Shown here one piece after another: positions 21,984 to 31,476 of a stretch of DNA of 64,000 nucleotides. The DNA is from Streptomyces sp. Ag109_O5-10 (lineage in GTDB: Bacteria; Actinomycetota; Actinomycetes; Streptomycetales; Streptomycetaceae): assembly GCF_900105755.1 (NCBI RefSeq), contig NZ_FNTQ01000001.1, positions 8,556,001 to 8,620,000 on the forward strand, written 5' to 3'. The position numbers were made by a program, and so were the translations under genes. The notes beneath the pieces are model-generated. The model saw only the letters and a program-made list of their open reading frames with translations, was not told where the DNA came from and searched no databases. Each line of letters opens with the position of its first letter. Within the stretch, counting starts at the first letter, position 1.

Positions 21984-24152
21984 TCAGCCGCCGGCCTCGG
22001 CCCGCAGCAACAGCACCGCGACATCGTCGACACGCTCCTGCGCCGCCGCACTGTGCCGCACGAGCGTGTCGGCGAGCCGGTCCAGTGGCTGGTCGCCGTT
22101 CTCCGAGAGCAGTTCCCCGAGTCCGACCAGGGCGTCCTCGATGTCCATGCCGGGGGACTCGACCAGCCCGTCGGTGTAGAGGGCGAGCACCGCGCCCGGC
22201 GCGAGCGACACCTCGGTCGTCGGGTACGTCGCCTCCGAGTCGATGCCCAGCAACGGGCCGCCGGCCAGATCGAGGACCCGCACCCGACCGTCCGGACGTC
22301 TCAGCAGCGGCGGCGGATGCCCAGCCCGCGCCATCACCGCGCGCCCGCGCTCCGGGTCCAGCCGCAGGTACAGACAGCTCGCGAACAGCTCGGCACCGGA
22401 GTCGATCAGCAGCCGGTTGGTGCTGCACATCACCTCCTCCGGCGTCTGCCCGACGCTCGTGAAGGCCCGTACTCCGGTACGGATCTGGCCCATCAGCCCG
22501 GCCGCCGTCACGTTGTGCCCCTGCACGTCCCCGATCACCGCCGCGGCCAGCGGCCGGGTGGGCACCAGGTCGTAGAAGTCGCCGCCGATCTCCATGCCGT
22601 GCGTGGCCGGCAGATAGCGGGCGGCCGCCTCGATACCGGCCGGCGGGGTCAGCGAGTGCGGCAGCAGGGCCGCCTGCAGACCGTGCGCAAGCTGGTTCTT
22701 CGCGTCGTAGAGCAGGGCCCGCTCCAGCGCCTGCGCGATCAGCCCGCCGAGGCTGGTGAGGACGGCACGCTCGTCGGCCGGGAAGACGTGCGGCTCGGCG
22801 TAGGCGAGGACACAGGTGCCCACCGGGCGGCCCGACGCGATCAGCGGCAGGTACGCCCAGGCGGCGAACCCGTCCGGAGTGTCGCGCCGATCCGGATAGA
22901 GCCGCTCCAATTGCTGCCTCGACTCGAAGAACGCCGGCACGCCGGTGTTCAGGACATGGGTGCCGGGCGTGCGTTCGGCCAGCGGGAGGCCGTCGAAGCG
23001 CTCCACGGTCCGCGGCTCCTCGTGCCCGCGGTGCCCCAGCACGTGCAGCCGTCCGCCCCGCGGGCCGAGCACCACCACGGCCTGGCTGCCGACGGACGGG
23101 GCGACCTCGTCCGCCACCAGCTGCACCACGTCCTGCACCCCGACGGCCTCGGTCAGCGCCCCGGCCAGGCTCAGCACCTGCGAGATGGTGACCAGCCGGT
23201 GCGTCGGCGCGGCGTCCGCGCGCGGGGCCGCCCCCACCATCTCGGCGACCGCCCGCGCCCGGCTGATCCGCGTGGTCAGCCCGGTCGTGCTCGGATACAT
23301 CCGGAACGACAGCCAGTCGCCGGGCGGCCGCAGCGCCACGAACGACGTCACGTGCTGACTGAGCAGCGCCGCCCGGTAGCGGTCCTCGTACATCGGGTCG
23401 TTCAGCCACGGCACCGACACCCACGGCTGGGTGCCCAGCAGATCGTCGACCTGCACGCCGAGCAGTTCGGCCGCCGCCCCGTTGGCGAAGGCGACCCGGC
23501 CGCGCAGATCGAGCGAGACGAGCCCGTACGGCAGCCGCCCCACCATCCGCGCCGCCTCCACCGTGCCGAACGTGCCCGCCACCCCCGACGGGGGTGCCGC
23601 CAGCAGATCCGGTTCGCCGCGCAGCGGACGGTTCTGCCGGGCGACCCGCTCCAGCCGCACCGCCAGCCGGTCGCACGCCGAGGTCAGCGACTCCCGCTCC
23701 CGGTCGGACAGCACCGTCGGATGGGCGCCGGGCCAGGTCACGTACACCGCCCCGTACAGGGTGTCCGCCGTCGCCACGGGGAGCGCGGCCAGCGCGAACG
23801 CGTACGGCAGCACCACCGCGATGCGCGGGTACCGGCGCGCCATGTCCTCCTCGCCGCCCACCCACACCAGCCGCCGGTCGCGCGCCGCGTCCGCGACCGG
23901 GATCGGCGCGCTGAGCCCGACCCGCTCCCAGGGCGCGGCGAAGGCCCGGGGCAGCCCCGCCGTCACCGACATCTCCAGGACCGGCTCGTCGGCCGCGAGC
24001 AGGTAGACCGCGCCGGAGTGCGCCTGGACCTCCTCCAGCATGGCGGCCAGCGCCAGCGACAACAGGGGCCGGCCGGAGCGGCTGCCCCCGGCCGCCGGCA
24101 CCTCGGCGTCGGGCTCCGCTCCCGCCGGAGGCGGCCCCATCCCGTCGGACAC
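21984..24152 (-). CDS. GAF-PAS-GAF-PP2C (SpoIIE-like) phosphatase
   Basis: A 722-residue regulator. An N-terminal GAF-like domain (about 25-165), a PAS domain (about 205-300, YGLVSLDLRGRVAFANGAAAEL), a second GAF domain (about 330-490) and a SpoIIE/PP2C phosphatase domain (about 505-720) can be followed in order. Catalytic-site segments GGDFYDLVPTRP, VIGDVQGHN and ALYTDGLVE are intact. Unlike the two other PP2C proteins here it ends without a HATPase domain. The GTG at 24152 was chosen for the strong GAGGAGGTG just upstream; the frame continues further without conservation. It would dephosphorylate an anti-sigma antagonist. It diverges from ramR, sharing a 306-bp intergenic region. Confidence 0.88.
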   Translation of the reverse strand: MSDGMGPPPAGAEPDAEVPAAGGSRSGRPLLSLALAAMLEEVQAHSGAVYLLAADEPVLEMSVTAGLPRAFAAPWERVGLSAPIPVADAARDRRLVWVGGEEDMARRYPRIAVVLPYAFALAALPVATADTLYGAVYVTWPGAHPTVLSDRERESLTSACDRLAVRLERVARQNRPLRGEPDLLAAPPSGVAGTFGTVEAARMVGRLPYGLVSLDLRGRVAFANGAAAELLGVQVDDLLGTQPWVSVPWLNDPMYEDRYRAALLSQHVTSFVALRPPGDWLSFRMYPSTTGLTTRISRARAVAEMVGAAPRADAAPTHRLVTISQVLSLAGALTEAVGVQDVVQLVADEVAPSVGSQAVVVLGPRGGRLHVLGHRGHEEPRTVERFDGLPLAERTPGTHVLNTGVPAFFESRQQLERLYPDRRDTPDGFAAWAYLPLIASGRPVGTCVLAYAEPHVFPADERAVLTSLGGLIAQALERALLYDAKNQLAHGLQAALLPHSLTPPAGIEAAARYLPATHGMEIGGDFYDLVPTRPLAAAVIGDVQGHNVTAAGLMGQIRTGVRAFTSVGQTPEEVMCSTNRLLIDSGAELFASCLYLRLDPERGRAVMARAGHPPPLLRRPDGRVRVLDLAGGPLLGIDSEATYPTTEVSLAPGAVLALYTDGLVESPGMDIEDALVGLGELLSENGDQPLDRLADTLVRHSAAAQERVDDVAVLLLRAEAGG

Positions 24153-24458
24153 GCCCGACCACCTCCTCGTCCGGCCGCGCGTCGCGTCCTCCGGCTCAAG
24201 GCTCCCTCGTGGCGGCGACCGGCGCACGGCGAGAGCCGCGCCGACCCCCGGCACCGGGCCGGCCGGGGTACCCCGTTCGCCCCGGCACATTCCCCCGCAG
24301 CCGAAGCGCGGGGCGGGGTGCGAGCGCCGGGCGTGCGCCCCCGCGCACCCTTATGGCCGGATCTTCGCGCCCATCAATGGTGGACGACGCCAACAATGGG
24401 GCACGCGTTCCACACCTTGAACGGAAGAACCGACGTATGTCTGGCTGAGGGGGCGGCG

Positions 24459-25067
24459 GTGATCCGGGTACTTCTGGTGCACGACGTGTGTCTGGTGAGA
24501 TCGGTCCTGGCGGAGTGGTTACGCCGGGAACCGGGGCTGAGCGTGGACGACACGCCGTGGCACGGCGCGCGGGGGCGGGTCCGGGCGGCGCGCCCCGACG
24601 TGTGCGCCGCAGACCTCGACAGCTCCGGCACCCGCGGCGTGCCGCCGCTGGCCGACCTGCGCCCGGCCGAGCCCGGTGCGCCCGCGCCGCGGCTCGTGGT
24701 GCTCGCCGGCGCGAACAGGCCGGGGCTGCTGAAGCGGGCGGCCGAGGCGGGGGCGCTCGGCTACGTCGACAAGGCGGGCGCGCCGGAACGGCTGGTGCAG
24801 GCGATCCGGCGCGCCGCCGAGGGGGAACGTTTCGCCGACGACTCGCTGGGCTTCGGCTTCCTGCGGGCGGCCGAGATCCCCCTCACCAGACGGGAGCTGA
24901 GCGTGCTGGAACTGGCGGCCGGCGGGGCGTCCATCGCGGAGATCGCCGGCAGCCTGCACCTGTCGCACGGGACCGTGCGCAACTACATGGCGGCGATCAC
25001 CCGCAAGACCGGGGCCCGCAACCGCGTCGACGCGATCCGGATCTCACAGGGCGAGGGGTGGCTGTGA
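24459..25067 (+). CDS. ramR: RamR/AmfR-type LuxR-family response regulator of the lanthipeptide cluster, with a TTA codon
   Basis: A 202-residue NarL/LuxR regulator. The receiver domain (about 1-120) keeps Asp9 of the acidic pair, the likely phosphoacceptor Asp52 (DVCAADLD) and Lys of GYVDK, while the usual first acid is His8 and the usual Thr/Ser switch is Ala. The LuxR helix-turn-helix (about 142-202) contains LTRRELSVLELAAGG and LSHGTVRNYMAAITRKTGA. The GTG start has GAGGGGG 7 bases before it. Codon 21 (24519-24521) is TTA, the rare Leu codon read by the bldA tRNA, so translation is expected late in development. Position and convergence with ramB match the ram/amf loci; it should activate ramCSAB. 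No sensor kinase is adjacent. Confidence 0.88.
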   Translation: MIRVLLVHDVCLVRSVLAEWLRREPGLSVDDTPWHGARGRVRAARPDVCAADLDSSGTRGVPPLADLRPAEPGAPAPRLVVLAGANRPGLLKRAAEAGALGYVDKAGAPERLVQAIRRAAEGERFADDSLGFGFLRAAEIPLTRRELSVLELAAGGASIAEIAGSLHLSHGTVRNYMAAITRKTGARNRVDAIRISQGEGWL

Positions 25068-26726
25068 CCCTGCCGCCTCGCCGGGCGCCGCCAGCTCCCG
25101 GTAGAGGGCGCAGGTGCGCAGCAGCTCCTCATGGGTGCCGTAGGCCGTGCGGGGGCCGTCCATCACCAGGATCCGCCGGGCGCGGCGGGCCGAGTCGATC
25201 CGGTGCGCGACGACCACCAGCGTGCCGCCCGGCCGGGTGGCGAACGCCGTCTCGGCGCGGGCCTCGGTCTCCGCGTCGAGGTGGCAGGTCGCCTCGTCGA
25301 GCAGGGCGAGCGGGGCGGGGGAGAGATAGGCACGGGTGAGCGCGATCAGCTGCCGCTCACCCGCCGACAGCGCCGCCGGCCGCACCGGGGCGTCCGGACC
25401 GCCGAGCCGCTCCAGGAGCGGCGTGAGCCCGACCGCCTCGGCCGCGGCCAGCAGTTCAGGATCCGGGACGGGGTCCGGGCGCAGCAGCCCCAGGTTCTCG
25501 GCGAGGGTGCCCGTACAGACGTACGCCTCCTGCGGGATCAGCACCCGCAGCGCGGCCGTCCGGGCCGCCGGCACGGGGTGGCCGCACACCCGGACCGTGC
25601 CCTGCGCCGGGCTCAGCAGCCCGGCGGCCACCGCGGTCAGCGTCGACTTGCCGATCCCGCTGGGGCCCACGACGGCGAGATGACCGCCGCACGGGACGAC
25701 GAGGTCGAGTCCGTCGAGGACGGGGGTGCTCGCCGGGCCGTAGGCGAAGGTGACGGCGGAGAACGAGAGCGCGGGGGCGCCGGCGGTCGCCTCCGCGGCC
25801 GGCGCCGGGGGCGGGCCGGGATCCGGGGGCGGGCGGAGTCTGCGCAGGACGACCGTGAGGCGGGTCCCGCCGGTGCCCAGCCCGTGCACCAGGTTCTGCA
25901 GGGCGGGAAGCAGGGACTGCGTGACGTAGGCGAGCGCGCCGACCAGGGCACCCGCGGTCATGCCGTGGGCGAGCAGCCAGGGCGCGGCGGCGAGCAGCAG
26001 CACCGGGGGCAGCTGGCCGCCCACCGCGAGCGCCGCCACCCGTATGACGCTCCAGCGGGCCAGTGCCCGGGCGGCCCGGAACTCGGCGTCCACCCGCCGA
26101 CCGGTCTGCGCGGCGACCTGTTCCTCGGCCCCCGCCGCGGTGACGTCCCGCAACGCCGGTCCCACTGCGCCCAGTTCCGCCGCGAGCGCCTCGTCGGCGG
26201 TCAGGAAGGCCTCCTGGCGGCGTGCCAGCGGGCGCAGCGTCGCGGCGAACAGGGCCAGCCCGGCCAGCAGCGGGGGCAGCACCACGAGCAGCAGCGGCGG
26301 TGCGAGGGCGCACAGCCCGGTGACGGCGCCGGCGGCCGTGAACACGAACGACCGGGACACCAGCACCAGCCCGGCGAGAGTGTCCCGGGCGATCTCCGCC
26401 TGCTGGGTCAGGCCGGACAGCGCCCCCCGGTCGGCCTCCCGCACCCCGCGCGCGACCACCCCCGCGACCAGGCGGTCCCGCACCGGCTCCACGAGGTCGG
26501 CGACCACCCCGTACACTCGCCGGGTCCCGTACGCCCCCGCCACCACCGCGCCCGCGGCCGCGGCGAGCCACCACAGCCCGGTCCGCGCGTCCCCGGCCAG
26601 GAACCCGGCGTCGAGCGCACGGGCCAGGGCGTAGCCGAGCAGAAAGGTCTGCCCGGCCTCCAGCAGCGACCAGCACACCAGGCGCACCGGCACGGCCCGG
26701 CTAGTCCGCAGCGGCGGGGCGGTCAC
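25044..26726 (-). CDS. ramB: RamB-type ABC transporter (permease-ATPase) for class III lanthipeptide export
   Basis: A 560-residue half-exporter: six membrane segments in about 15-290, then an ATPase domain with Walker A GPSGIGKST, a degenerate signature LSAGERQLIALTRA and Walker B LALLDEATC. It overlaps the upstream partner gene by ATGA and its 3' end overlaps the convergent ramR end by 24 bp. The pair is expected to act as a heterodimer that exports the modified peptide. No C39 peptidase domain is present, so leader removal must be done by another protease, as known for SapB-type systems. Confidence 0.9.
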   Translation of the reverse strand: MTAPPLRTSRAVPVRLVCWSLLEAGQTFLLGYALARALDAGFLAGDARTGLWWLAAAAGAVVAGAYGTRRVYGVVADLVEPVRDRLVAGVVARGVREADRGALSGLTQQAEIARDTLAGLVLVSRSFVFTAAGAVTGLCALAPPLLLVVLPPLLAGLALFAATLRPLARRQEAFLTADEALAAELGAVGPALRDVTAAGAEEQVAAQTGRRVDAEFRAARALARWSVIRVAALAVGGQLPPVLLLAAAPWLLAHGMTAGALVGALAYVTQSLLPALQNLVHGLGTGGTRLTVVLRRLRPPPDPGPPPAPAAEATAGAPALSFSAVTFAYGPASTPVLDGLDLVVPCGGHLAVVGPSGIGKSTLTAVAAGLLSPAQGTVRVCGHPVPAARTAALRVLIPQEAYVCTGTLAENLGLLRPDPVPDPELLAAAEAVGLTPLLERLGGPDAPVRPAALSAGERQLIALTRAYLSPAPLALLDEATCHLDAETEARAETAFATRPGGTLVVVAHRIDSARRARRILVMDGPRTAYGTHEELLRTCALYRELAAPGEAAGSQPPLAL

Positions 26727-28429
26727 CGGGCCGCGCCCTCGGCCGCGCGCGCCCCGAACACCGCCCGGTACTCAGGGTCCCGCCACAGCTCCGCATGGGT
26801 TCCCACCGCCCGCACCCGGCCGCCGTCCAGCCAGGCCACCGCGTCCGCCCGGGCCGCGGTCGACGGGCGGTGCGCGACGATCAGCCGGGTCGGTCCCGGG
26901 CCGGGCGCCAGCAGGGCCGCGGCGACGCGGTGTTCGGTGACGGTGTCCAGACTGGAGAGGGCGTCGTCGAGGATCAGCAGCCGGCCGGGGTGCGCGAACG
27001 CCCGGGCCAGACCGAGACGCTGGGACTCGCCGCCGGAGCGGGGGGCGTCGGTGAGCATGGTCGCACAGCCGTCGGGGAGCCGGCGGATGTACGTGTCCGC
27101 CTGGGCCTTGGCGGCGGCGGCGCGGATCTCGTCGGGGGAGGGGGTGGTGAGGCCGAAGGCGATGGTGTCCGCGACGGTCCCGCCGAGGAGGGCCGGACGG
27201 GCGAAGGCGCAGGTGACGGCCCGGCGCAGCGCGTCGTGGCGGAGCGCGGGCAGGGGGACGCCGTCCAGCAGGACCTCACCGGCGTCGGGATCGGCCAGCC
27301 GGCCCGCGAGTTCGGCGAGCAGGGACTTGCCGGTGCCCGAACGGCCGACGACGGCGAGGGCGGTGCCGCCGGGTACGTCCAGGCCGACGCAGTCCAGTAC
27401 CGTGCGGCCGTCCCGGCGGGCGGTGACCGCGCGCAGCTCCAGGCGGCCGGGGCCGGGCGGGAGCGCGCGGCTGCCGTGGGCCGGCGCGGGAAGGGCCAGC
27501 ACCTCGGCGAGGCGGCTCGCGGACGAGCGCGCCCGGGCGGTGGCGGCGAGCTGTCCGACCAGCACGCCGACGCCTGTCGCGAGGACGGCGTAGCGGGAGG
27601 CGGCGAGCAGCTCGCCGACCGAGATCCGGTGCCGGGCGAGCAGCAGGCCGGCCGCCGCCACGACCGCGAGCTGGAGCAGCGGGCCCACGGCGACCGCCTG
27701 GGCGGCGGCCCGGCCCTGCACCCGCCACATGCGGTGCCCGGCGCGGGCGAGATCGGGCAGCGGGCGCAGCACGCGCTCCGCCTCCCGGGCCTGGAGACCG
27801 GCGGCCACGATCGTCCGGTGGCCGTCGACCGCCTCCGCCAGCGCCGTCGCGATCCTTCCCTGCGCGCGCTGGTACTCGGCCACGCACGCCGAGGTGTCCC
27901 GGGCGAACGCCCGCAGCAGCAGGGCGAGTACGGGTGCCCCGGCCAGGAACACGGCCGCGAGCCACGGATCGACCAGACCGAGCGCGACCACCCCGCCGAC
28001 CGGACCGGCGAGGGCCGCGAGGAGCGCGGCGAGGGCGGCGGGCCCGGTCCCGGCCTGCGCGGCGTTCCCGACCAGCCGGGCGACCAGGTCCCCGGTGCCG
28101 AACCGGGTCCCCGCGCGCGGTCCCAGCGCCAGCACGTGCCCGGTGACGCGCTTGCGCAGCCCGGCCGTGGCCCGCGCGTCGACGGTCCCCGCGAGCACGC
28201 TCGCGCAGCCGTCCAGCAGGGCCAGCAGCAGCACAAGCCCGGCGGCCCGGGCCACCCACGCGGTCGCCGGGGCGCCCGCCAGCAGCAGGTCCAGGGCATG
28301 GCCCAGCACCGCGGGCAGCAGCAGCCCCGTCGCCGTGGCCGCCGTACTCGCCAGGCACAGGGCGGCGCAACGCGCCCCGGCGTGGCGCAGGGCGGTGGAC
28401 ATCGGATCGCGGTGCGGGGGTCGGGTCAT
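26723..28429 (-). CDS. ramA: RamA-type ABC transporter (permease-ATPase) for class III lanthipeptide export
   Basis: A 568-residue half-exporter with about six membrane segments (30-300) and an ATPase domain containing Walker A GRSGTGKS, signature SGGESQRLGLARA and Walker B LLILDDALS. The Walker B ends DD rather than DE, so this half may have a weakened catalytic Glu; in heterodimeric exporters one such site is common. It is separated from ramS by 84 bp that include a strong hairpin, and it is translationally coupled to ramB through ATGA. Confidence 0.9.
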   Translation of the reverse strand: MTRPPHRDPMSTALRHAGARCAALCLASTAATATGLLLPAVLGHALDLLLAGAPATAWVARAAGLVLLLALLDGCASVLAGTVDARATAGLRKRVTGHVLALGPRAGTRFGTGDLVARLVGNAAQAGTGPAALAALLAALAGPVGGVVALGLVDPWLAAVFLAGAPVLALLLRAFARDTSACVAEYQRAQGRIATALAEAVDGHRTIVAAGLQAREAERVLRPLPDLARAGHRMWRVQGRAAAQAVAVGPLLQLAVVAAAGLLLARHRISVGELLAASRYAVLATGVGVLVGQLAATARARSSASRLAEVLALPAPAHGSRALPPGPGRLELRAVTARRDGRTVLDCVGLDVPGGTALAVVGRSGTGKSLLAELAGRLADPDAGEVLLDGVPLPALRHDALRRAVTCAFARPALLGGTVADTIAFGLTTPSPDEIRAAAAKAQADTYIRRLPDGCATMLTDAPRSGGESQRLGLARAFAHPGRLLILDDALSSLDTVTEHRVAAALLAPGPGPTRLIVAHRPSTAARADAVAWLDGGRVRAVGTHAELWRDPEYRAVFGARAAEGAAR

Positions 28430-28457
28430 CGCGGCAGCCCTCGTGTCGGCGAAGGCC

Positions 28458-28493
28458 CCGGACGGCCCCCTCCTTCGGGAGGGAGCCGTCCGG
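28458..28493 (-). terminator. Intercistronic hairpin between ramS and ramA (partial terminator)
   Basis: Arms of 16 bases (28458-28473 and 28478-28493) pair at 15 positions around a TTCG tetraloop, an exceptionally stable structure. It lies 20 bases after the ramS stop and 28 bases before ramA. The expected effect is to release most transcripts after ramS and to protect their 3' end, giving far more precursor than transporter. Confidence 0.88.
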
Positions 28494-28513
28494 AGCCGGT
28501 GTCGTGGTGCCGG

Positions 28514-28630
28514 TCAGAGACAGAGCAGGACGCTCGCCGCCGAGACGCACGACAGCAGGCTCACCGTGCTGGCGCCACCGCCGTCGTGACCTTCCTCGGA
28601 CTCCATCGTCTGCAGGTCGAGCAGTGCCAT
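28514..28630 (-). CDS. ramS: AmfS/RamS-type class III lanthipeptide precursor with two labionin motifs
   Basis: A 38-residue precursor below usual gene-finding length. The leader begins MALLDLQTMESEEG, matching the conserved LxDLQxME element recognised by class III synthetases. The core contains two exact S-x2-S-x3-C motifs: STVSLLSC (Ser21, Ser24, Cys28) and SAASVLLC (Ser30, Ser33, Cys37), as in AmfS, followed by a single Leu. These predict two labionin or lanthionine rings and an amphiphilic, surfactant-like product that helps aerial hyphae leave the aqueous surface. AAAGGA lies 7 bases before the ATG. It sits between ramC and ramA in the canonical order. Confidence 0.92.
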   Translation of the reverse strand: MALLDLQTMESEEGHDGGGASTVSLLSCVSAASVLLCL

Positions 28631-28688
28631 AGCGTGTCCTTTCCGGGGACCGAGCGGCCCCCCGGGTGTTGTCGGGGACGGGGATGTG

Positions 28689-31280
28689 TCACGACCGCGC
28701 CGAAGCGCGCGGCCGCGTTCTGGGGGCCGCCGGTGGCGGCGGGAGGAACGGCAGGTGGGCGGCGCGGTCGCCGTCGAGGGCCGCCGTGAGCGCCAGCAGA
28801 CACCCGGCGGTTCCGGTGGCGAGATCCATGGAGAGCCGCATCATCTGGTGACCGGGGAAGGCGAGTTGGCCCTGGTAGGCCATCGCCAGCCAGCCGAGCC
28901 CGTCGACCTGCGCGGCGAGCCGGTCCGGGTCGGCGCCGGTGCGGGCGAGGTGCAGGATCATGCCCGCGCGGCCCTGGAAGAGACCGGGCTGGGCGTAGAA
29001 GCGCGAGGTGGCGGCCGTGCGGATCGCGGCCCGGGCGCGCTCGAAGTCGCCGGTCCCGTCCGCCCCGTGGGCGAGCCAGTCGTCGAGGACCATGCCGATC
29101 CCCACGCTGCCGTCGCCGAGGTAGGGGAGCGTGCGCCGGCCCTCGTCGACCTCCAGGCCGCCGCCCCGCTGCACCGTGCAGCGGTCCAGGTCCCGACGCA
29201 GCGCCCGCCCGGCCGCAGCCAGCAGACCGGCGTCACCCGTCCGTTCGTGGCGCCGCAGCAGGAACAGCGCGGGCCCGGTCGCACCCCGCAGCAGCCCGGC
29301 CCGCCGCCGGGGCGTGTCCGGGAGCGGTTCGCCGAGCCGTCGCAGGAGGATCTCCGCGGCCTCGGCGGCCCGCTCGCGCAGCTCGCTCTCGCCGGTCGCG
29401 TCGGCGAGGGAGTCCAGGACCAGGCCCAGACCGGCCAGGCCGCCGTGCAGGTCGGAGGAGAGGCTGCGCCAGTTCTCCCGGAGGACGCCGTCCACCAGGT
29501 CCAGGGCGCGCTGCCGGTGGCCGAGCAGGTCAAGGACGTGGGCGACGCCCGCGAGACCGTCGTACAGGCCGAGCGGGGTGCCGGGCGGCGGGGGCGCGGT
29601 GTGGTCGAGCAGCCAGCGCTCGCCCTCCTCGTACCGGCCGGCGCCCGCCCGGTCCAGGGCGTACAGCACCCCGGCCGCGCCGTGCGCGAGACCGAGGCCG
29701 CCGCCGTCCCCGAACTGGGCGATGTCACCGGGGAAGAGCCGGTCGTCGCGCCCGGGGGTCGCGGAGGCCAGGATCGCCTTGGCCATCGAGTCCCGGCTGT
29801 GCGGCCACTCCGCCGGGACGACCGGACGCGCGGCCGGGGCGCCCCGGGTGATCTCCGTGACCGCCTCGTCCAGGAACTCCCGCGGCACGTCCGGGAACTG
29901 ACCGGCGATCACGTCCGCGAGATGGGCCGCCTTGCCCCGGTCCACGACGAACAGCGAGGTCACGGGCAGGAACAGGGCGAGCCGCAGACAGGCCAGGGCG
30001 TACCGGTCCACCTCGGCGCCCCTGCGGTCCGGCGGCGCGAAGAAGCCCGGATGGGCGACCACCTGACGGCCGTTCTCCCCGATCGGGGCGGCCGCCTCGA
30101 AGTCGATGAGGAACACCGACTCCTCGTCGGGCCCGACCATGATGTTGAAGACGTGCAGGTCGTTGAAGGCGATCCCGCGCGCGTGCACCGCCGCCACGGC
30201 CTCCGCCACCTTACGGTGGATGCGCAGCGCCCAGGCCGTGTAGTCACGCACCGCCCCGGGGTCCGGGTCCGCGGTGAGCAGCGGATGCCGTTCCGCGAAG
30301 AAGGCGTTGAGCGGGCGGCCCTCCAGGAGGTCCATCACGAGGAACCGGTGCTCGCCCAGCGTGAACCAGTCCCGGACCTCGGGCACCACCCCGGTGCCTG
30401 CCACCGCCTCCAGGGCCGCCTTCTCCCGCCCCAGCCGGGCCACGGCGTCGGCGCCGTCGGCCGCGAGCCCCGCGTGCGGCCGCCCCTCCTTCAGCACGAC
30501 CCGCCGCCCGTCCCGGGTGTCGGTCCCGGCGTAGACCCCGCCACCGTTGGAGAAGTGCAGCGCCTTCTCGATCCGGTACGGCAGCTCGCCCACCGTCGTG
30601 GCCTCCCGCGCCGCCAGCTGCGGCCGCAGGAACTCGGGCAGCGCCACCCACTCCGGCACCTGGAAGGCCGGCGTCCGCCGGTCCGGCACCGGCCTGCCCT
30701 CGCCGTCCCGCACCGCCGTCACCAGCGCACCGCGCTCGTCGACGACGTACGTGCGCGCGAACGCGCCGTAGCGGACGTACAGCGGCCCGTCGTTCCAGCG
30801 CAGGTCGGTCAGGATGTACGGCCCCTCGAAGCCCTCCAGGAGCGCGCCCAGCTCGCGCAGCACCTCCAGCAGCCGGTCCTCGTCGGGCGGGTACACCGTG
30901 ACGAACTTCCCGCTGGTGTCGCGGGCCGCGTACTTGGCGTTGCGCAGGTGCAGCAGATGCGGTCCCGGGACGAACTTGAACGGGATGCGGCGCGGGACGC
31001 AGTAGTCCCACACGATCGCCGCGATCCGCTCCGCGTTCGCCCGGGTGGCCGAGGAGTGGATCTTCCAGCCCTGGGCCGGCGAGGGCTGCGGCGTGCAGTC
31101 CGCGCCGAGCGGGGTCATGGTCAGCCAGTCCCCCGAGCGCGCCGCACGCCAGCCCTCGGGCACCGTGCGACGCGCGGCGGCGAACAGCCGTTCCGTCCGC
31201 GGCCCGGTGCTCCGGAGCCGGTCCGGCGTGTCGTAGAAGTGCCGGTCGGCCAGCGCGTACACCTCGTAGCGTCCGTCCAT
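28689..31280 (-). CDS. ramC: Class III lanthionine synthetase (LanKC / RamC)
   Basis: An 863-residue trifunctional enzyme. The N-terminal lyase-like region (about 1-210) includes RRIPFKFVPGPHLLHLRNAKY; the central Ser/Thr kinase-like domain (about 225-490) has an ATP-binding Lys in VVLKEGRPHAG, the catalytic loop GIAFNDLHVFNIMV and IDFEAA in place of DFG; the C-terminal cyclase-like domain (about 545-845) contains GLAHGAAGVLYAL and DLHGGLAGLG but lacks the zinc-binding Cys/His set of LanC, as is usual for class III. It phosphorylates Ser residues of RamS, eliminates phosphate and closes rings. ATG 31280 has GGAGGGGG 7 bases upstream. It heads the ramCSAB operon. Confidence 0.93.
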   Translation of the reverse strand: MDGRYEVYALADRHFYDTPDRLRSTGPRTERLFAAARRTVPEGWRAARSGDWLTMTPLGADCTPQPSPAQGWKIHSSATRANAERIAAIVWDYCVPRRIPFKFVPGPHLLHLRNAKYAARDTSGKFVTVYPPDEDRLLEVLRELGALLEGFEGPYILTDLRWNDGPLYVRYGAFARTYVVDERGALVTAVRDGEGRPVPDRRTPAFQVPEWVALPEFLRPQLAAREATTVGELPYRIEKALHFSNGGGVYAGTDTRDGRRVVLKEGRPHAGLAADGADAVARLGREKAALEAVAGTGVVPEVRDWFTLGEHRFLVMDLLEGRPLNAFFAERHPLLTADPDPGAVRDYTAWALRIHRKVAEAVAAVHARGIAFNDLHVFNIMVGPDEESVFLIDFEAAAPIGENGRQVVAHPGFFAPPDRRGAEVDRYALACLRLALFLPVTSLFVVDRGKAAHLADVIAGQFPDVPREFLDEAVTEITRGAPAARPVVPAEWPHSRDSMAKAILASATPGRDDRLFPGDIAQFGDGGGLGLAHGAAGVLYALDRAGAGRYEEGERWLLDHTAPPPPGTPLGLYDGLAGVAHVLDLLGHRQRALDLVDGVLRENWRSLSSDLHGGLAGLGLVLDSLADATGESELRERAAEAAEILLRRLGEPLPDTPRRRAGLLRGATGPALFLLRRHERTGDAGLLAAAGRALRRDLDRCTVQRGGGLEVDEGRRTLPYLGDGSVGIGMVLDDWLAHGADGTGDFERARAAIRTAATSRFYAQPGLFQGRAGMILHLARTGADPDRLAAQVDGLGWLAMAYQGQLAFPGHQMMRLSMDLATGTAGCLLALTAALDGDRAAHLPFLPPPPAAPRTRPRASARS

Positions 31281-31476
31281 CCGTGTCCCCCTCCGTGGGC
31301 CGGTCCCGACACTTCCAGGCGTCGCATGGTCGCGGACAGTCACGTCTGTCACGAGAACGCCGTGCGGAACGCACGGGTCGGAGATGTTCGGTGGATTTCG
31401 AGCACGCCGGCTCCCCGTCCTCCGCGGAACGGTCACAGGGGCTGCGCAGACGGCGCATAAGCGCTGTAATGGCGGC

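Noticed and set aside
31384..31476. Upstream in-phase ATG as the start of the third PP2C gene
   Set aside because: The extra 31 residues are not conserved-looking and GGAG lies directly against the ATG; kept as an alternative only.
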